A DNA stretch of 64,000 nucleotides from Stutzerimonas urumqiensis (GCF_003640395.1 NZ_RBZQ01000002.1:124001-188000), one strand, 5' to 3'; positions 21,023 through 30,404 are shown, counted from the stretch's first letter. Notes: generated by a model from the letters alone, not told the origin. Translations and numbers: made by a program.

Positions 21023-22645
21023 ATGCTCAAAAACCTGTCGCTCGCCTACAAGTTGTCGCTGGTTCCGGCGATCGCCCTCATCGGCCTGTTGCTCTTCGTC
21101 GGCTACACCTCCCTGAAGCTTTCGGCGACCGACGAGCGCCTCGTCACGCTGGAAACCCACAGTTACCCCACGCTGGAAAAGGCCGACGCGGTGCTGTTCC
21201 AGTTCTCGCGCCTGCCGGGCCTGTTCAATAACGCGGTGGCCGCAGGCGAATCCTCGGTGCTGGACGAAGCGCGCAGCGTGATCGCAGAGATAGACGCGGA
21301 CCAGCGCGCCCTCGCCGAACTCACCGCGGGCCAGCCGCAACGCCGTCAGGAGCTGGATGCCTGGCGCAGCGCCGTCAGCGAATACGCGACCAACGCCCTC
21401 GGCGCCTCGGAAAAGCTCATCGCCGGCAGCGCCTCCTTCGATGACCTGCGCCCGAGCCTCGACCGCATGGCGACCGACCTGGAGAAGGCCCGGCAGGTCG
21501 GCGGACAGTTCCGTACCCATGCCTACGAAGACTTCCGCCAGACGCTCGCGGTGACCCGTCAGGACAACGCCGCCACCACGCGCCTGGGCATCCTGCTCAG
21601 CCTGGCACTGGTCGTGCTCGTCAGCGCCGGTGCCTGGCTGGTCACGCGCCGCATCATGCGCAACGTGCGCGGCGTCATCGAATCGTTGCAGGCGATCGCC
21701 CGCGGCGACGGCGACCTGACCCGCCGCGTGCATGTCGAGACGACCGACGAGATCGGCGCCATGATCGAACTGTTCAACGGCTTCCTCGACAAGTTGCAGG
21801 GCACCATCCGCCAGGTCATCGATGCCGCCAGCCCGCTCGGCCAGGTCTCGCAGGATCTCCAGCGCCTGACCCGCAGCTCCGAAGAGAACGCCAAGTCGCA
21901 GCAGAAACACACCGACTCCATCGGCCGCGACATCCAGACCATGACCGGCAGCATCGACGAAGTGGCCCGCCGCTCGCGCCAGGCCTCGGACGAAGCCGGC
22001 AGCGCCTCCCACCAGGCGACCGTCGCCCGGCAGAACATCGGCGGCCTGTCCGACAGCATCAGCGACCTGGGCAGCAGCGTCATGAGCGCCGTGCAGGCGA
22101 TGGAACAGCTCGAGGAAGAAACCCAGGCGGTCGGCTCGGTGCTGACCGTCATCCGCGGCATCGCCGAGCAGACCAACCTGCTCGCGCTCAACGCAGCGAT
22201 CGAAGCGGCACGGGCCGGCGAACAGGGTCGCGGCTTCGCCGTCGTTGCCGACGAGGTGCGCAACCTCGCACAGAAGACCACCGCCTCCACCGCCGAGATC
22301 CAGCAGATCATCCAGCGCCTGCAAACCAGCGCCAACACCGTGCTGGACGTGATGACCGCCAACGGCAAGAAGAGCCAGGCGAGCATCGAGCTGTCGGTCG
22401 AAGCGACCCGCCTGCTCGACGCCATCACCGGCACGGTTGCCCAGATCGACGAACTCAACGCCGGTATCGCCCAGCTCACGCAGGAGCAGATCGGCCTGTC
22501 GGGTTCCATCCAACAAGAAACCGAAGTGTTGCAGCAGGACGCACAAGCAACCGCTCACGGGGCAGAAGCCACCACGCGCCTGGCCGAACAGTTGGTCAGT
22601 ACCGGGGATCGCTTGCGCGCGGCCACCGCCCAATTCCGCGTCTAA
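21023..22645 (+). CDS. Methyl-accepting chemotaxis protein
   Basis: This 540-residue transmembrane chemoreceptor has a first membrane segment at about residues 12-30 and a periplasmic domain at about 31-187. The periplasmic domain looks helical and is the size of a four-helix bundle. A second membrane segment follows at about 190-208, then HAMP at about 210-262. The cytoplasmic signalling region has the conserved hairpin [19 protein letters not shown] near residues 382-400. There is no C-terminal CheR-binding pentapeptide. The ligand is not known from sequence. It lies 24 bases before a porin gene that is followed by a PstS-like protein, which suggests a shared substrate or a binding-protein partner. 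Confidence 0.88.
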   Translation: MLKNLSLAYKLSLVPAIALIGLLLFVGYTSLKLSATDERLVTLETHSYPTLEKADAVLFQFSRLPGLFNNAVAAGESSVLDEARSVIAEIDADQRALAELTAGQPQRRQELDAWRSAVSEYATNALGASEKLIAGSASFDDLRPSLDRMATDLEKARQVGGQFRTHAYEDFRQTLAVTRQDNAATTRLGILLSLALVVLVSAGAWLVTRRIMRNVRGVIESLQAIARGDGDLTRRVHVETTDEIGAMIELFNGFLDKLQGTIRQVIDAASPLGQVSQDLQRLTRSSEENAKSQQKHTDSIGRDIQTMTGSIDEVARRSRQASDEAGSASHQATVARQNIGGLSDSISDLGSSVMSAVQAMEQLEEETQAVGSVLTVIRGIAEQTNLLALNAAIEAARAGEQGRGFAVVADEVRNLAQKTTASTAEIQQIIQRLQTSANTVLDVMTANGKKSQASIELSVEATRLLDAITGTVAQIDELNAGIAQLTQEQIGLSGSIQQETEVLQQDAQATAHGAEATTRLAEQLVSTGDRLRAATAQFRV

Positions 22646-22669
22646 AAAATCACTTCACGGAGCATCTCG

Positions 22670-23758
22670 ATGTCTGCAGTACGTGTACTCGGCCTGGCCG
22701 CCGCCTGCCTGGCCGCCAGCCCCGCTTTCGCGCTCGAACAGGGCGAATACCGCTTCAATGGTTTCGGCACTGTCGGTATCACCCATCTGGGTGGTGAGGA
22801 TGACGGTCGCGCCTATGGCATCCAGGGTCAGACCAACGACTCCTGGCGCGGCGACCAGCTGTCCAAGCTCGGTGGCCAGTTCCAGTACGGGCTGACCGAC
22901 AAGCTGGGTCTGACGGCCCAGGTCATCGCCAAGGCCGAGCAGGACAACTGGAAGGCCAATCTCGAATGGCTGTACCTGTCGTATCAGGTCGACGACCGTC
23001 TGGTCGTACGCGCCGGTCGCCTGCGCAACCCGGTCTACATGTACTCCGAGACGCTCGATGTCGGCTTCACCTATCCCTGGCTGCGCCTGCCGGACGAGGT
23101 GTACCACCAGGTTCAGATCACCAACTATGAAGGTGCTGACTTCGTCTATACGCTGCCGCTGTCCTTCGGCTCGCTGAGCCTGCAGGCCAATGGTGGTCAG
23201 GCGGTCAATCGCAACTTCTTCGTTTATGACCAGCTGCGCGACATGGATTACAAGAAGGTCGCTGGCGCCAACGCCGCTCTGGCAACCAACAGCTTCGGTA
23301 CCTTCCGGGTGGGCTACAGCGAATCCAGCCTGTCCCTCGATGGCTTCATCGAAGACAGAAAGGGCAAGTTCACCTCGCTCGGCTACCAGTTCGACAACGG
23401 CACCTGGATCACCGCCAACGAGGCGACCCGCCTGGTCGTCGAAGGCGCGACCTCCACCAAGGACGCGTTCTACCTGATGGGTGGCCGCCGCTTCGGTGAT
23501 TTCCTGGCGCACGTCACCTATGCCCAGATGGATGAATCCAACGCGGGCGGCCAGTCCTCCTGGACCTACGGCCTGAACTACAGCCTGACCCCGACCGTCA
23601 CGCTCAAGGGCGAGTACAAGCGCGTCGACACCTACGACCAGGGCAAGGGTGTGTTCGTGAAGAGCTTCGACGAGCTGGTCAGCGAAGCCTTTGGTGTCAC
23701 CACTCCTCGTACCTTCGACGGCGACATCGTCTCCGTCGGCGTCGACTTCGTGTTCTAA
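22670..23758 (+). CDS. Outer-membrane porin-like beta-barrel protein
   Basis: This 362-residue secreted protein has a signal peptide ending near residue 21 (SPAFA|LEQ). The mature part alternates polar and aromatic residues in the way of beta-barrels and ends in VDFVF, a C-terminal phenylalanine typical of outer-membrane porins. Motifs such as RAGRLRNPVYMYSETLDVG resemble the porin family paired with small PstS-like proteins in other gammaproteobacteria, as I recall. Substrate is unknown. It sits 24 bases after the chemoreceptor gene and 11 bases before the PstS-like gene, so all three are probably co-transcribed. Confidence 0.8.
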   Translation: MSAVRVLGLAAACLAASPAFALEQGEYRFNGFGTVGITHLGGEDDGRAYGIQGQTNDSWRGDQLSKLGGQFQYGLTDKLGLTAQVIAKAEQDNWKANLEWLYLSYQVDDRLVVRAGRLRNPVYMYSETLDVGFTYPWLRLPDEVYHQVQITNYEGADFVYTLPLSFGSLSLQANGGQAVNRNFFVYDQLRDMDYKKVAGANAALATNSFGTFRVGYSESSLSLDGFIEDRKGKFTSLGYQFDNGTWITANEATRLVVEGATSTKDAFYLMGGRRFGDFLAHVTYAQMDESNAGGQSSWTYGLNYSLTPTVTLKGEYKRVDTYDQGKGVFVKSFDELVSEAFGVTTPRTFDGDIVSVGVDFVF

Positions 23759-23769
23759 GGGAGGCCGTC

Positions 23770-24174
23770 ATGAAGCGTTTTGCACAAGCCAGCCTTCTCG
23801 CACTCGCCACCGGCATCGCCGGACTGGCCAGCGCCGAAGTCGCCGTGATCGTCAACCCGGGCGCCGCCAAGGCGCCGAGCCAGTCGGAAGTGGCGAACAT
23901 CTTCCTCGGCAAGGACAAGTCCCTCACCGGCATCGACCAGAAGGACTGGAACCCCACCAAGGAAACGTTCTACGCCGCCGTCACCAGCAAGAACGAAGCC
24001 CAGCTGAAGTCCTACTGGTCCGGCCTGGTGTTCACCGGCAAGGGCCAGCCGCTGTCGAGCGTCGCGGATGACGCCGCCGTGGTCGCCAAGGTCGCGGGCG
24101 ACGCCAGCGCCATCGGCTACGTCGATGCCGCCGCCGTCAATGACCAGGTCAAGGTGCTGTTCACCCTGCCCTAA
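23770..24174 (+). CDS. Small periplasmic PstS-like (phosphate-binding family) protein
   Basis: This 134-residue protein has a signal peptide (cleavage after ASA, about residue 22). The mature part (VIVNPGAAKAPSQSEVANIFLGK ending with DASAIGYVDAAAV) resembles one lobe of PstS-type substrate-binding proteins, which are normally 300 residues or more. It may bind an anion such as phosphate in the periplasm, or only resemble such a protein. A GGGAGG ribosome-binding site precedes the ATG. No ABC transporter genes are nearby, so it is unlikely to feed a dedicated permease. It may instead present ligand to the chemoreceptor or porin encoded just upstream. Confidence 0.75.
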   Translation: MKRFAQASLLALATGIAGLASAEVAVIVNPGAAKAPSQSEVANIFLGKDKSLTGIDQKDWNPTKETFYAAVTSKNEAQLKSYWSGLVFTGKGQPLSSVADDAAVVAKVAGDASAIGYVDAAAVNDQVKVLFTLP

Positions 24175-24193
24175 GCGATCCTGATGTACGAAG

Positions 24194-24228
24194 CCGCCCC
24201 TCTCAGGTTGTCTGATTGGGGCGGTTTT
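24194..24228 (+). terminator. Terminator after the MCP-porin-PstS-like unit
   Basis: The stem CCGCCCC (24194-24200) / GGGGCGG (24218-24224) with a 17-base loop is followed by TTTT. It lies 20 bases after the PstS-like stop and before fdhD, which separates the two units. Confidence 0.7.
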
Positions 24229-24326
24229 CGTTTCTGGGTACGGAAAACCAGGTCGGCCTCGACGCCCCACCGGTGGACGCGAACCTGGCGTCGGCCTAGG
24301 CTGCGCAAAAACCGCACGAGCCTGCC

Positions 24327-25169
24327 ATGACCGAGATCGCTCGCCCTTCCCCGCCTGACGGCCCGGGTGCGCCGCCACCCGACGCCAGCGGCCGCTACCA
24401 CTTCCACGCCCTGCAATCGGCGGACGCCGACGACATCGAACTGGCCGAGGAATGTGCGCTGTCGGTCGTCTACAACGGCCTGAGCCAGGCCGTGATGATG
24501 GTCACCCCGGCGGACCTCGAGGACTTCGTCACCGGCTTCGCGCTGTCCAGCGGCGTGGTGACGGACGCCAGTGACATCTATGACATCCAGCTCGCCGGCC
24601 AGGGCAGCGCGCGCGAAGCGCGGGTCGAGATCGCCAACCGCGCCTTCTGGGCGCTCAAGCAGCAGCGGCGGCATCTCGCCGGCACCAGCGGCTGCGGGCT
24701 GTGCGGGGTCGAGGCGCTGGAACAGGCGCTGCCCGAGCTGCCATCGCTGCGGCCCAGCGCACCGCCGTCCCCCGCGCAGCTCGACGGCCTGCGCGAGCGC
24801 ATCGCGGCATTCCAGCCGCTCGGCCGGCATTGCGGGGCCGTGCATGCGGCCGTCTTCATGGACGCTCGGGGCGAACTGCGCCTTGGCCGCGAGGACATCG
24901 GCCGGCACAACGCGCTCGACAAGCTCATCGGGGGCCTGCTTCGCAACCGGATCGACACCACCGGCGGCGCCGCCGTGGTGACCAGCCGATGCAGCCTCGA
25001 ACTCATCCACAAGGCGCTGCGCGCCCGGCTGGGCACGCTGATCAGCCTCTCGGCCCCGACCGGCCTGGCGGTGGAGTGGGCCCGTAGCCACAACCTCAAC
25101 CTCATTCACATTCCCCACCGCAGCGGGCCGCGCGTCTACAGCCCCGCGCCGAGCGAGCCCACCGCATGA
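24327..25169 (+). CDS. fdhD: Formate dehydrogenase accessory sulfurtransferase FdhD
   Basis: This 280-residue cytoplasmic protein belongs to the family that passes sulfur from IscS to the molybdenum of bis-MGD cofactors, which activates formate dehydrogenase-type enzymes. The conserved CGxCG motif is present as C123-G-L-C126-G. The C-terminal DIGRHNALDKLIGG and SRCSLELIHKA are also typical. Its stop overlaps the start of the following molybdoenzyme gene in ATGA, so the pair is translationally coupled. That molybdoenzyme is its likely client. Confidence 0.92.
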   Translation: MTEIARPSPPDGPGAPPPDASGRYHFHALQSADADDIELAEECALSVVYNGLSQAVMMVTPADLEDFVTGFALSSGVVTDASDIYDIQLAGQGSAREARVEIANRAFWALKQQRRHLAGTSGCGLCGVEALEQALPELPSLRPSAPPSPAQLDGLRERIAAFQPLGRHCGAVHAAVFMDARGELRLGREDIGRHNALDKLIGGLLRNRIDTTGGAAVVTSRCSLELIHKALRARLGTLISLSAPTGLAVEWARSHNLNLIHIPHRSGPRVYSPAPSEPTA

Positions 25170-27502
25170 CCTCCCGCACCGCCCTGCCACGCTATCGTCC
25201 CTACACGCGACCGGCCGCCGGCTGGGGCGCGCTGCGCAGCGTGGCGCGCGCCTGGATCGACAGCGGACAGCCGCTGCGCAACCTGCGCGCCATGCTCAGG
25301 ACCAACCAGCACGGCGGCTTCGACTGCCCGGGCTGCGCCTGGGGCGACTCGCCAGGCGCCGACCGGGTGAAATTCTGCGAAAACGGCGCCAAGGCCGTGA
25401 ACTGGGAAGCCACCGGCCGACGCGTCGACGCCGCCTTCTTCGCGCGCCACACGCTCGCTCGATTGCGCGAGCAGAGCGACTACTGGCTCGAGTACCAGGG
25501 CCGGCTGACCGAACCGATGCGCTATGACCCCCAGACCGATCGCTACGTGCCGATCGCCTGGGAAGACGCCTTCCGGCTGATCGCCGCCCACCTGCATGCC
25601 CTCGATGACCCGAACCAGGCGGAGTTCTATACCTCGGGCCGCACCAGCAACGAGGCGGCCTTTCTCTACCAGCTGTTCGTCCGGGCGCTGGGGACCAACA
25701 ACTTTCCCGACTGCTCGAACATGTGCCACGAGGCCAGCGGCGTCGCACTCGGCGCCAGCATCGGCGTCGGCAAGGGCACGGTGACCTTCGACGACTTCGC
25801 CCAGGCCGACGCCATCTTCGTGCTGGGCCAGAACCCCGGCACCAACCATCCGCGCATGCTCGAACCATTGCGCGAGGCCGTTCGGCGCGGCGCCCAGGTG
25901 GTCTGCTTCAATCCGCTGAAGGAACGTGGGCTGGAGCGCTTCCAGCACCCGCAGCATCTGCTGGAAATGCTCGCCGACGGCTCCGCCCCGCTGAACACCG
26001 CCTTCTTCCGTCCGGCGCTCGGCGGCGACCAGGCCGCGTTACGCGGCATGGCCAAGTACCTGCTGCAATGGGAGCGCGAGGCGCAGGCGGCCGGCGGGAT
26101 GCCGGTGTTCGACCACGCCTTCATCGCCGCGCACACCGAAGGCATCGACGACTACCTCGCCGCGGTGGACGCCACGCCCTGGGCGCGCATCGTCGAGCAG
26201 TCCGGCCTGACGCAGGCCGAAATCGAACAGGCGGCGCGGCTCCATCGCCGGGCCGACCGAGTGATCGTCTGCTGGGCGATGGGCATCACGCAGCATCGCC
26301 ACTCGGTCGCCACCATCCAGGAGATCGCCAACCTCCAGCTCTTGCGCGGCAACATCGGCCGACCGGGCGCCGGGCTGTGCCCGGTGCGCGGACACAGCAA
26401 CGTGCAGGGCGACCGCACGATGGGCATCAATGACCGTCCCGCCGCGGCGCTGCTCGATGCCCTGGAAAAGCGCTTCGGCTTCAGCGTGCCGCGGCGGCAT
26501 GGGCACAACACGGTCGCCGCGATCGAGGCGATGCTCGCCGGCCGCGCGCGGGTGTTCATCGGCCTGGGCGGCAACTTCGCCCAAGCCACGCCGGACAGCC
26601 CGCGCACCCACGAGGCGCTGCGCCGCTGCGCGCTGACGGTGCAGATCAGCACCAAGCTCAATCGCAGCCACCTGCTGCCGGGCCGCGAGGCGCTCATCCT
26701 GCCGTGCCTCGGCCGCACCGATATCGACCGCCAGGCCGGCGGCCCGCAAGCGGTGACCGTGGAAGACTCCTTCAGCATGGTGCACGCCTCGTACGGCCAG
26801 CTCGAACCCCTGGCGCCCACGATGCGCTCGGAGCCGGCGATCGTCGCCGGCATGGCCAAGGCCACGCTGGGCAACCACCCGGTCGACTGGGACGCGCTGA
26901 TCGCCAACTACGATCGCATCCGCGACCTGATCGCCGACACGATCCCGGGCTTTGCCGACTTCAACCGCCGGTTGCGCCAGCCCGGTGGCTTCTACCTCGG
27001 CAACGCAGCAGGCGAGCGGCGCTGGAACGTTCCGGGCGGCCGGGCGCGCTTCCAGCCCCACGAACTGGCCGACGCCTTGTTGCCGGCGGCGGTGCGCGCG
27101 TCCGGGGCGCAGCCGGACCTGATCCTGCAGACCTTGCGTTCGCACGATCAGTACAACACCACCGTCTACGGCCTGGACGACCGCTACCGCGGCATCACGG
27201 GGCAGCGCCGGGTGCTGTTCGTCAATGGCGAAGACCTCCGGCGGCTCGGCTACAAGCCGGGGCAATCGGTGGACATCCGCTCGCTGTGGGATGACGGCAT
27301 CGAGCGTGTGGTGCGGGGTTTCAGCCTGATCGCCTACGACATTCCGCCCGGACAGGCGGCCGCCTACTATCCCGAAGCCAATCCGCTGCTGCCGCTGGCG
27401 AGTGTTGGCGAAGGCAGCTTCACGCCGACGTCCAAGTTCATCGCGATCCGCCTGGAACCTACCGCCGAACAGGCCGATCTGGTCGTCTCGCAAGGCGGCT
27501 GA
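25166..27502 (+). CDS. Molybdopterin oxidoreductase of the FdhF/YdeP family
   Basis: This 778-residue enzyme contains an N-terminal CxxC segment (GGFDCPGCAWGDSP) and a bis-MGD-binding molybdopterin fold. Family stretches are visible in FYTSGRTSNEAAFLYQLFVRALGTNNFPDCSN, GQNPGTNHPRMLE and RGHSNVQGDRTMG, with the C-terminal dinucleotide domain at about 640-760. There is no Tat signal, so it should be cytoplasmic. YdeP in E. coli is linked to acid resistance, but the natural substrate of the family is not known. No partner iron-sulfur or NADH subunits are next to it. Coupling to fdhD suggests it needs cofactor sulfuration. Confidence 0.87.
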   Translation: MTSRTALPRYRPYTRPAAGWGALRSVARAWIDSGQPLRNLRAMLRTNQHGGFDCPGCAWGDSPGADRVKFCENGAKAVNWEATGRRVDAAFFARHTLARLREQSDYWLEYQGRLTEPMRYDPQTDRYVPIAWEDAFRLIAAHLHALDDPNQAEFYTSGRTSNEAAFLYQLFVRALGTNNFPDCSNMCHEASGVALGASIGVGKGTVTFDDFAQADAIFVLGQNPGTNHPRMLEPLREAVRRGAQVVCFNPLKERGLERFQHPQHLLEMLADGSAPLNTAFFRPALGGDQAALRGMAKYLLQWEREAQAAGGMPVFDHAFIAAHTEGIDDYLAAVDATPWARIVEQSGLTQAEIEQAARLHRRADRVIVCWAMGITQHRHSVATIQEIANLQLLRGNIGRPGAGLCPVRGHSNVQGDRTMGINDRPAAALLDALEKRFGFSVPRRHGHNTVAAIEAMLAGRARVFIGLGGNFAQATPDSPRTHEALRRCALTVQISTKLNRSHLLPGREALILPCLGRTDIDRQAGGPQAVTVEDSFSMVHASYGQLEPLAPTMRSEPAIVAGMAKATLGNHPVDWDALIANYDRIRDLIADTIPGFADFNRRLRQPGGFYLGNAAGERRWNVPGGRARFQPHELADALLPAAVRASGAQPDLILQTLRSHDQYNTTVYGLDDRYRGITGQRRVLFVNGEDLRRLGYKPGQSVDIRSLWDDGIERVVRGFSLIAYDIPPGQAAAYYPEANPLLPLASVGEGSFTPTSKFIAIRLEPTAEQADLVVSQGG

Positions 27503-27656
27503 ATCGACCTCAGACCACGCCGAAAACGCCATATTCGAGGCGACCTGGCAAATTTTTGCACAACGCTGAATTTGTCACGATGTGCAGGGTGAGGCGCTTG
27601 CCAAACAGGCGGAGCGGAGCGAGCATCGGCGCACCATCCGCAATTGGAATCACTCG

Positions 27657-28118
27657 ATGAAGTACCTTTCCGTAGCCATGTTGACCGCCAGCCTGTTCAG
27701 TGGCGCCGCCGTTGCCGGTGGCACTGCCGAAGCCGCCGTTGGCGGAGCCCTGGGTGGCGCACTGGGTTCGGTGGTTGGTGAACATCTCGGCGGCTCGACC
27801 GGTGCCGCCATCGGCGCCGGCGTTGGCGGTGCGGCCGGCAGCGCCGTCGGAGCCGACAAGCGCAGCCGTACCGAAGCTGCGATCGGCGGCGCGCTCGGCG
27901 CGGCGGGCGGCAACGTGGTCGGCCAGAAGGTCGGCGGCTCGAGCGGCGGCCTGCTCGGCGCGGCGGTCGGCGGCGCGGCGGGCGGTGCGCTTGGCAATGC
28001 CTATGGCGACGACGATGACGATCGCTACCGCTACCGCGACCGCCGTCATGACGACCGTTACTACGAGCATCCCGGCCGCGGCCACCACAAGCACAAGTGG
28101 CACAAGAAGCACCGCTGA
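27657..28118 (+). CDS. Glycine-zipper envelope protein with charged His/Arg/Asp tail
   Basis: This 153-residue protein has a signal peptide (cleavage near residue 20, after AVAG). The central region has several repeats of GGALGGALG, GAAIGAGVGGAAG and GGLLGAAVGGAAGG, which are glycine-zipper membrane segments (about residues 22-118). The C-terminus (about 120-153) is strongly charged and rich in Asp, Arg, Tyr, His and Lys. Related proteins are annotated as glycine-zipper 2TM or YMGG-like outer-membrane or surface proteins without known function. I chose the ATG at 27657 because it begins the signal peptide. The earlier frame start at 27582 lacks support. The histidine-rich tail could bind metal, but this is inference. 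Confidence 0.8.
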   Translation: MKYLSVAMLTASLFSGAAVAGGTAEAAVGGALGGALGSVVGEHLGGSTGAAIGAGVGGAAGSAVGADKRSRTEAAIGGALGAAGGNVVGQKVGGSSGGLLGAAVGGAAGGALGNAYGDDDDDRYRYRDRRHDDRYYEHPGRGHHKHKWHKKHR

Positions 28119-28128
28119 TGCACTAACC

Positions 28129-28155
28129 GAAGCCCGGCACCCGCCGGGCTTCTTC
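28129..28155. terminator. Bidirectional terminator between the glycine-zipper and GNAT genes
   Basis: The stem GAAGCCCGGC / GCCGGGCTTC with a four-base loop is followed by TTC on the plus strand. It lies between two convergent genes and can serve both. Confidence 0.75.
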
Positions 28156-28168
28156 ATTCAGGGCCTGA

Positions 28169-28651
28169 TCACAGCAGCGCCGTGTCCTCGCCGCCATCGG
28201 TTGCGCTCTTGCCCAGCGGCAGCTCGTCGCACGCCCGCATGACCAGTTCGACATGGCCGGCGCGCTCGTCCATGCGCAGGTCGATCTGGCAGAACCCCTG
28301 CCGCTGGTAGAACGCAACGGCCTGGGCGTTGCGCTGATACACCGACAGCTCCAGCGGCTCGGGCGACAGCAGGCGGGCCTTGGCGAGCAGGGCCGAACCG
28401 ATGCCCTGCCCGTGCACCTCGGGATGCACGAACAGCGCAGCCAGCATGTTGACCTGCAAGGCGAAGAAGCCGACCACCTGCCCATCGCGCTCATAGACCC
28501 AGACGTCGGCGCTGGGCAGGTAGTGGTCGCGCATGTCGTCCAGCTTGCCCTGCCAGAACGTCGGCTCGATGAAATCATGGGCCTGCAGCGAGGCCGCGAG
28601 CCAGATGGACAGCACCGATGTCATGTCGGCGGGCACGAAGGAACGGATCAC
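28169..28651 (-). CDS. GNAT-family N-acetyltransferase
   Basis: This 160-residue protein matches the GNAT fold. Motif A (FVHPEVHGQGIGSALL) binds acetyl-CoA, and the C-terminal VYQRNAQAVAFYQRQGF is motif B. Pattern and length resemble YjaB/YafP-type acetyltransferases; the acceptor is unknown. I chose the GTG at 28651 because CAGGAG lies seven bases upstream and the protein then starts with the usual IRSF strand. The frame opens earlier at 28717. It follows the thioesterase gene by 69 bases on the same strand. Confidence 0.8.
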   Translation of the reverse strand: MIRSFVPADMTSVLSIWLAASLQAHDFIEPTFWQGKLDDMRDHYLPSADVWVYERDGQVVGFFALQVNMLAALFVHPEVHGQGIGSALLAKARLLSPEPLELSVYQRNAQAVAFYQRQGFCQIDLRMDERAGHVELVMRACDELPLGKSATDGGEDTALL

Positions 28652-28720
28652 GAAGCGACTCCTGTGGCGATGGGGCGTGCAGTCTAGACCCTTCTCGGCG
28701 ACGCTTCGCGACGCCACCGG

Positions 28721-29155
28721 TCAGACCCGCAGCCCCTCCAGCGCGCCGCGCAAGCGGGGCGGGATGGCGGTGGGCCGGTTGTTCGCGCGGTCGACGAACA
28801 CATGCACGAAGCGCCCGGCGGCACAGGCGTGTTCCTCGCCGCGCTTGAAGATCGCCAGCTCGTACTGCACGGAGCTGTTGCCCAGCTTGCCGACGCGCAG
28901 GCCGACTTCGATCGACTCGGGAAAAGCGATCGAGGCGAAGTAATCGCAGCTGGAGCTGACCACGAAGCCCACCACTTCGCCGTCGTGAATGTCCAGCCCG
29001 CCGCGCTCGATCAGGTAGGTGTTCACCGCGCTGTCGAAGTAGCTGTAGTAGACGACGTTGTTCACGTGACCGTAGACATCGTTGTCGTGCCAGCGCGTGG
29101 TGATCGGCTGGAAGTGGCGGTAGTCGCCGCGCCGGTGCTCGGGTTGTTCAGCCAT
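28721..29155 (-). CDS. Acyl-CoA thioesterase, 4HBT (YbgC/FcbC-like) family
   Basis: This 144-residue hotdog-fold protein has the conserved TTRWHDNDVYGHVNNVVYYSYFD start. Its aspartate is the catalytic residue in 4-hydroxybenzoyl-CoA thioesterase relatives. It likely hydrolyses an acyl-CoA to free acid and CoA in the cytoplasm. It is 21 bases downstream of the alcohol dehydrogenase gene and probably in the same transcript. The acyl-chain preference cannot be told. Confidence 0.85.
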   Translation of the reverse strand: MAEQPEHRRGDYRHFQPITTRWHDNDVYGHVNNVVYYSYFDSAVNTYLIERGGLDIHDGEVVGFVVSSSCDYFASIAFPESIEVGLRVGKLGNSSVQYELAIFKRGEEHACAAGRFVHVFVDRANNRPTAIPPRLRGALEGLRV

Positions 29156-29176
29156 GCGGAAGTCCTTGTCGATGGG

Positions 29177-30340
29177 TCAGTAAGCGGCGCGGTAGATAGC
29201 CAGGGCGTCGGCCTCGGTCACTTCGCGTGGATTGTTGACCAGCAGGCGCTGCTGCAGCATCGCCTCCTTCGCCAGTTGCGGCAGCATCTCCTCCGGCACA
29301 CCGGCGTCGCGCAGGCGGGTCGGCAGGCCGACGCGGGCGCTCATCTGCTCGAACTCCTCGATCAGCTGTTCGGCGTAGGTCGAGGGATCGTCCTTGCGCA
29401 GCCGGTCGCCGAGGACGATCGGCGCCAGCTCGCCGTAATGAGTGGTCGCCGCGCTGACGTTGAAGCGCAGCACCTGCGGCAGCACCAGCGCGTTCGACAG
29501 CCCGTGCGGAATGTGGAAGTTGCCGCCCAATGGATAAGCCAGGGCGTGCACCGCGGCCACCGGTGCGTTGGCGAAGGCCTGCCCGGCGAGGCACGCGCCG
29601 AGCAGCATGGCCTGGCGCGCCTCGCGGTTGTTGCCGTTGTGCACCGCCTCGTCGAGGTTGGCAGCCAAGAGCCGTAGCGCCTCGCGGGCCAGCAGGTCGG
29701 ACATCGGGTTCTTCTTCAGTGCGCTGGTGTAGGCCTCGATGGCATGCACCATGGCGTCAATGCCGGTCGCGGCGGTCACCGCCGGCGGCAGGCCGAGGGT
29801 GAGATCCGCGTCGAGCAGGGCCAGGTCCGGCAGCAGCAGCGGCGAGACCACGCCCATCTTGGTCGTCTCGCCGGTGGTGATGATGGCGATCTGCGTCACT
29901 TCCGAGCCGGTGCCGGCAGTAGTCGGCACCTGAATCAGCGGCAGGCGCTTGCCCTTGGCGTTGCCGACGCCGTAGATGTCTTGCAGCGTCTGGGCGTTGT
30001 CCGGGTGCGCCAGCAGCGCGACCAGCTTGGCGACGTCCATCGAGCTGCCGCCGCCGAAACCGACGATCAGGTCGGCGTTGCGCGCCTTGGCCTGGTCCAC
30101 CGCGGCGAGCACGATGGCTTCCGGCGGGTCGGCCACGACCTGGTCATACACGGCGACGTCCAGCCCTTCGCTCTGAAAGCCCGGCAGCACTTCGTCCAAC
30201 AGGCCGAGACGAGTGATGCCCGGATCGGTGACGATCAGCACCGAGCGGGCTTCACGTTCGCGGCACAGGTTGGCCAGGCGTCTGGCCGAGCCCGGTTCGC
30301 AGATCAACTGGGCGGTGGTGGCGAAACTGAACGGATGCAT
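29177..30340 (-). CDS. Iron-containing alcohol dehydrogenase
   Basis: This 387-residue group III alcohol dehydrogenase uses NAD(P) and a divalent metal. The nucleotide-binding GGGSSMDVAKLVALL, the family stretch GTGSEVTQIAIIT, and the metal-site region GIDAMVHAIEAYTS with later histidines (AHPL-like, HGLSNALVLP) are all present. I chose the ATG at 30340 because AAGGAGG lies just upstream. The frame opens at 30415 without support. In this cluster it may oxidise an alcohol that feeds the acyl-CoA enzymes upstream. The 320 bases before it hold the REP elements. Confidence 0.9.
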   Translation of the reverse strand: MHPFSFATTAQLICEPGSARRLANLCREREARSVLIVTDPGITRLGLLDEVLPGFQSEGLDVAVYDQVVADPPEAIVLAAVDQAKARNADLIVGFGGGSSMDVAKLVALLAHPDNAQTLQDIYGVGNAKGKRLPLIQVPTTAGTGSEVTQIAIITTGETTKMGVVSPLLLPDLALLDADLTLGLPPAVTAATGIDAMVHAIEAYTSALKKNPMSDLLAREALRLLAANLDEAVHNGNNREARQAMLLGACLAGQAFANAPVAAVHALAYPLGGNFHIPHGLSNALVLPQVLRFNVSAATTHYGELAPIVLGDRLRKDDPSTYAEQLIEEFEQMSARVGLPTRLRDAGVPEEMLPQLAKEAMLQQRLLVNNPREVTEADALAIYRAAY

Positions 30341-30404
30341 GGGCGCCTCCTTATTCGAGAAAAGAACTCCTCCACGCGGGGGAGCTGGATTGAGCCTTAG
30401 AAGC

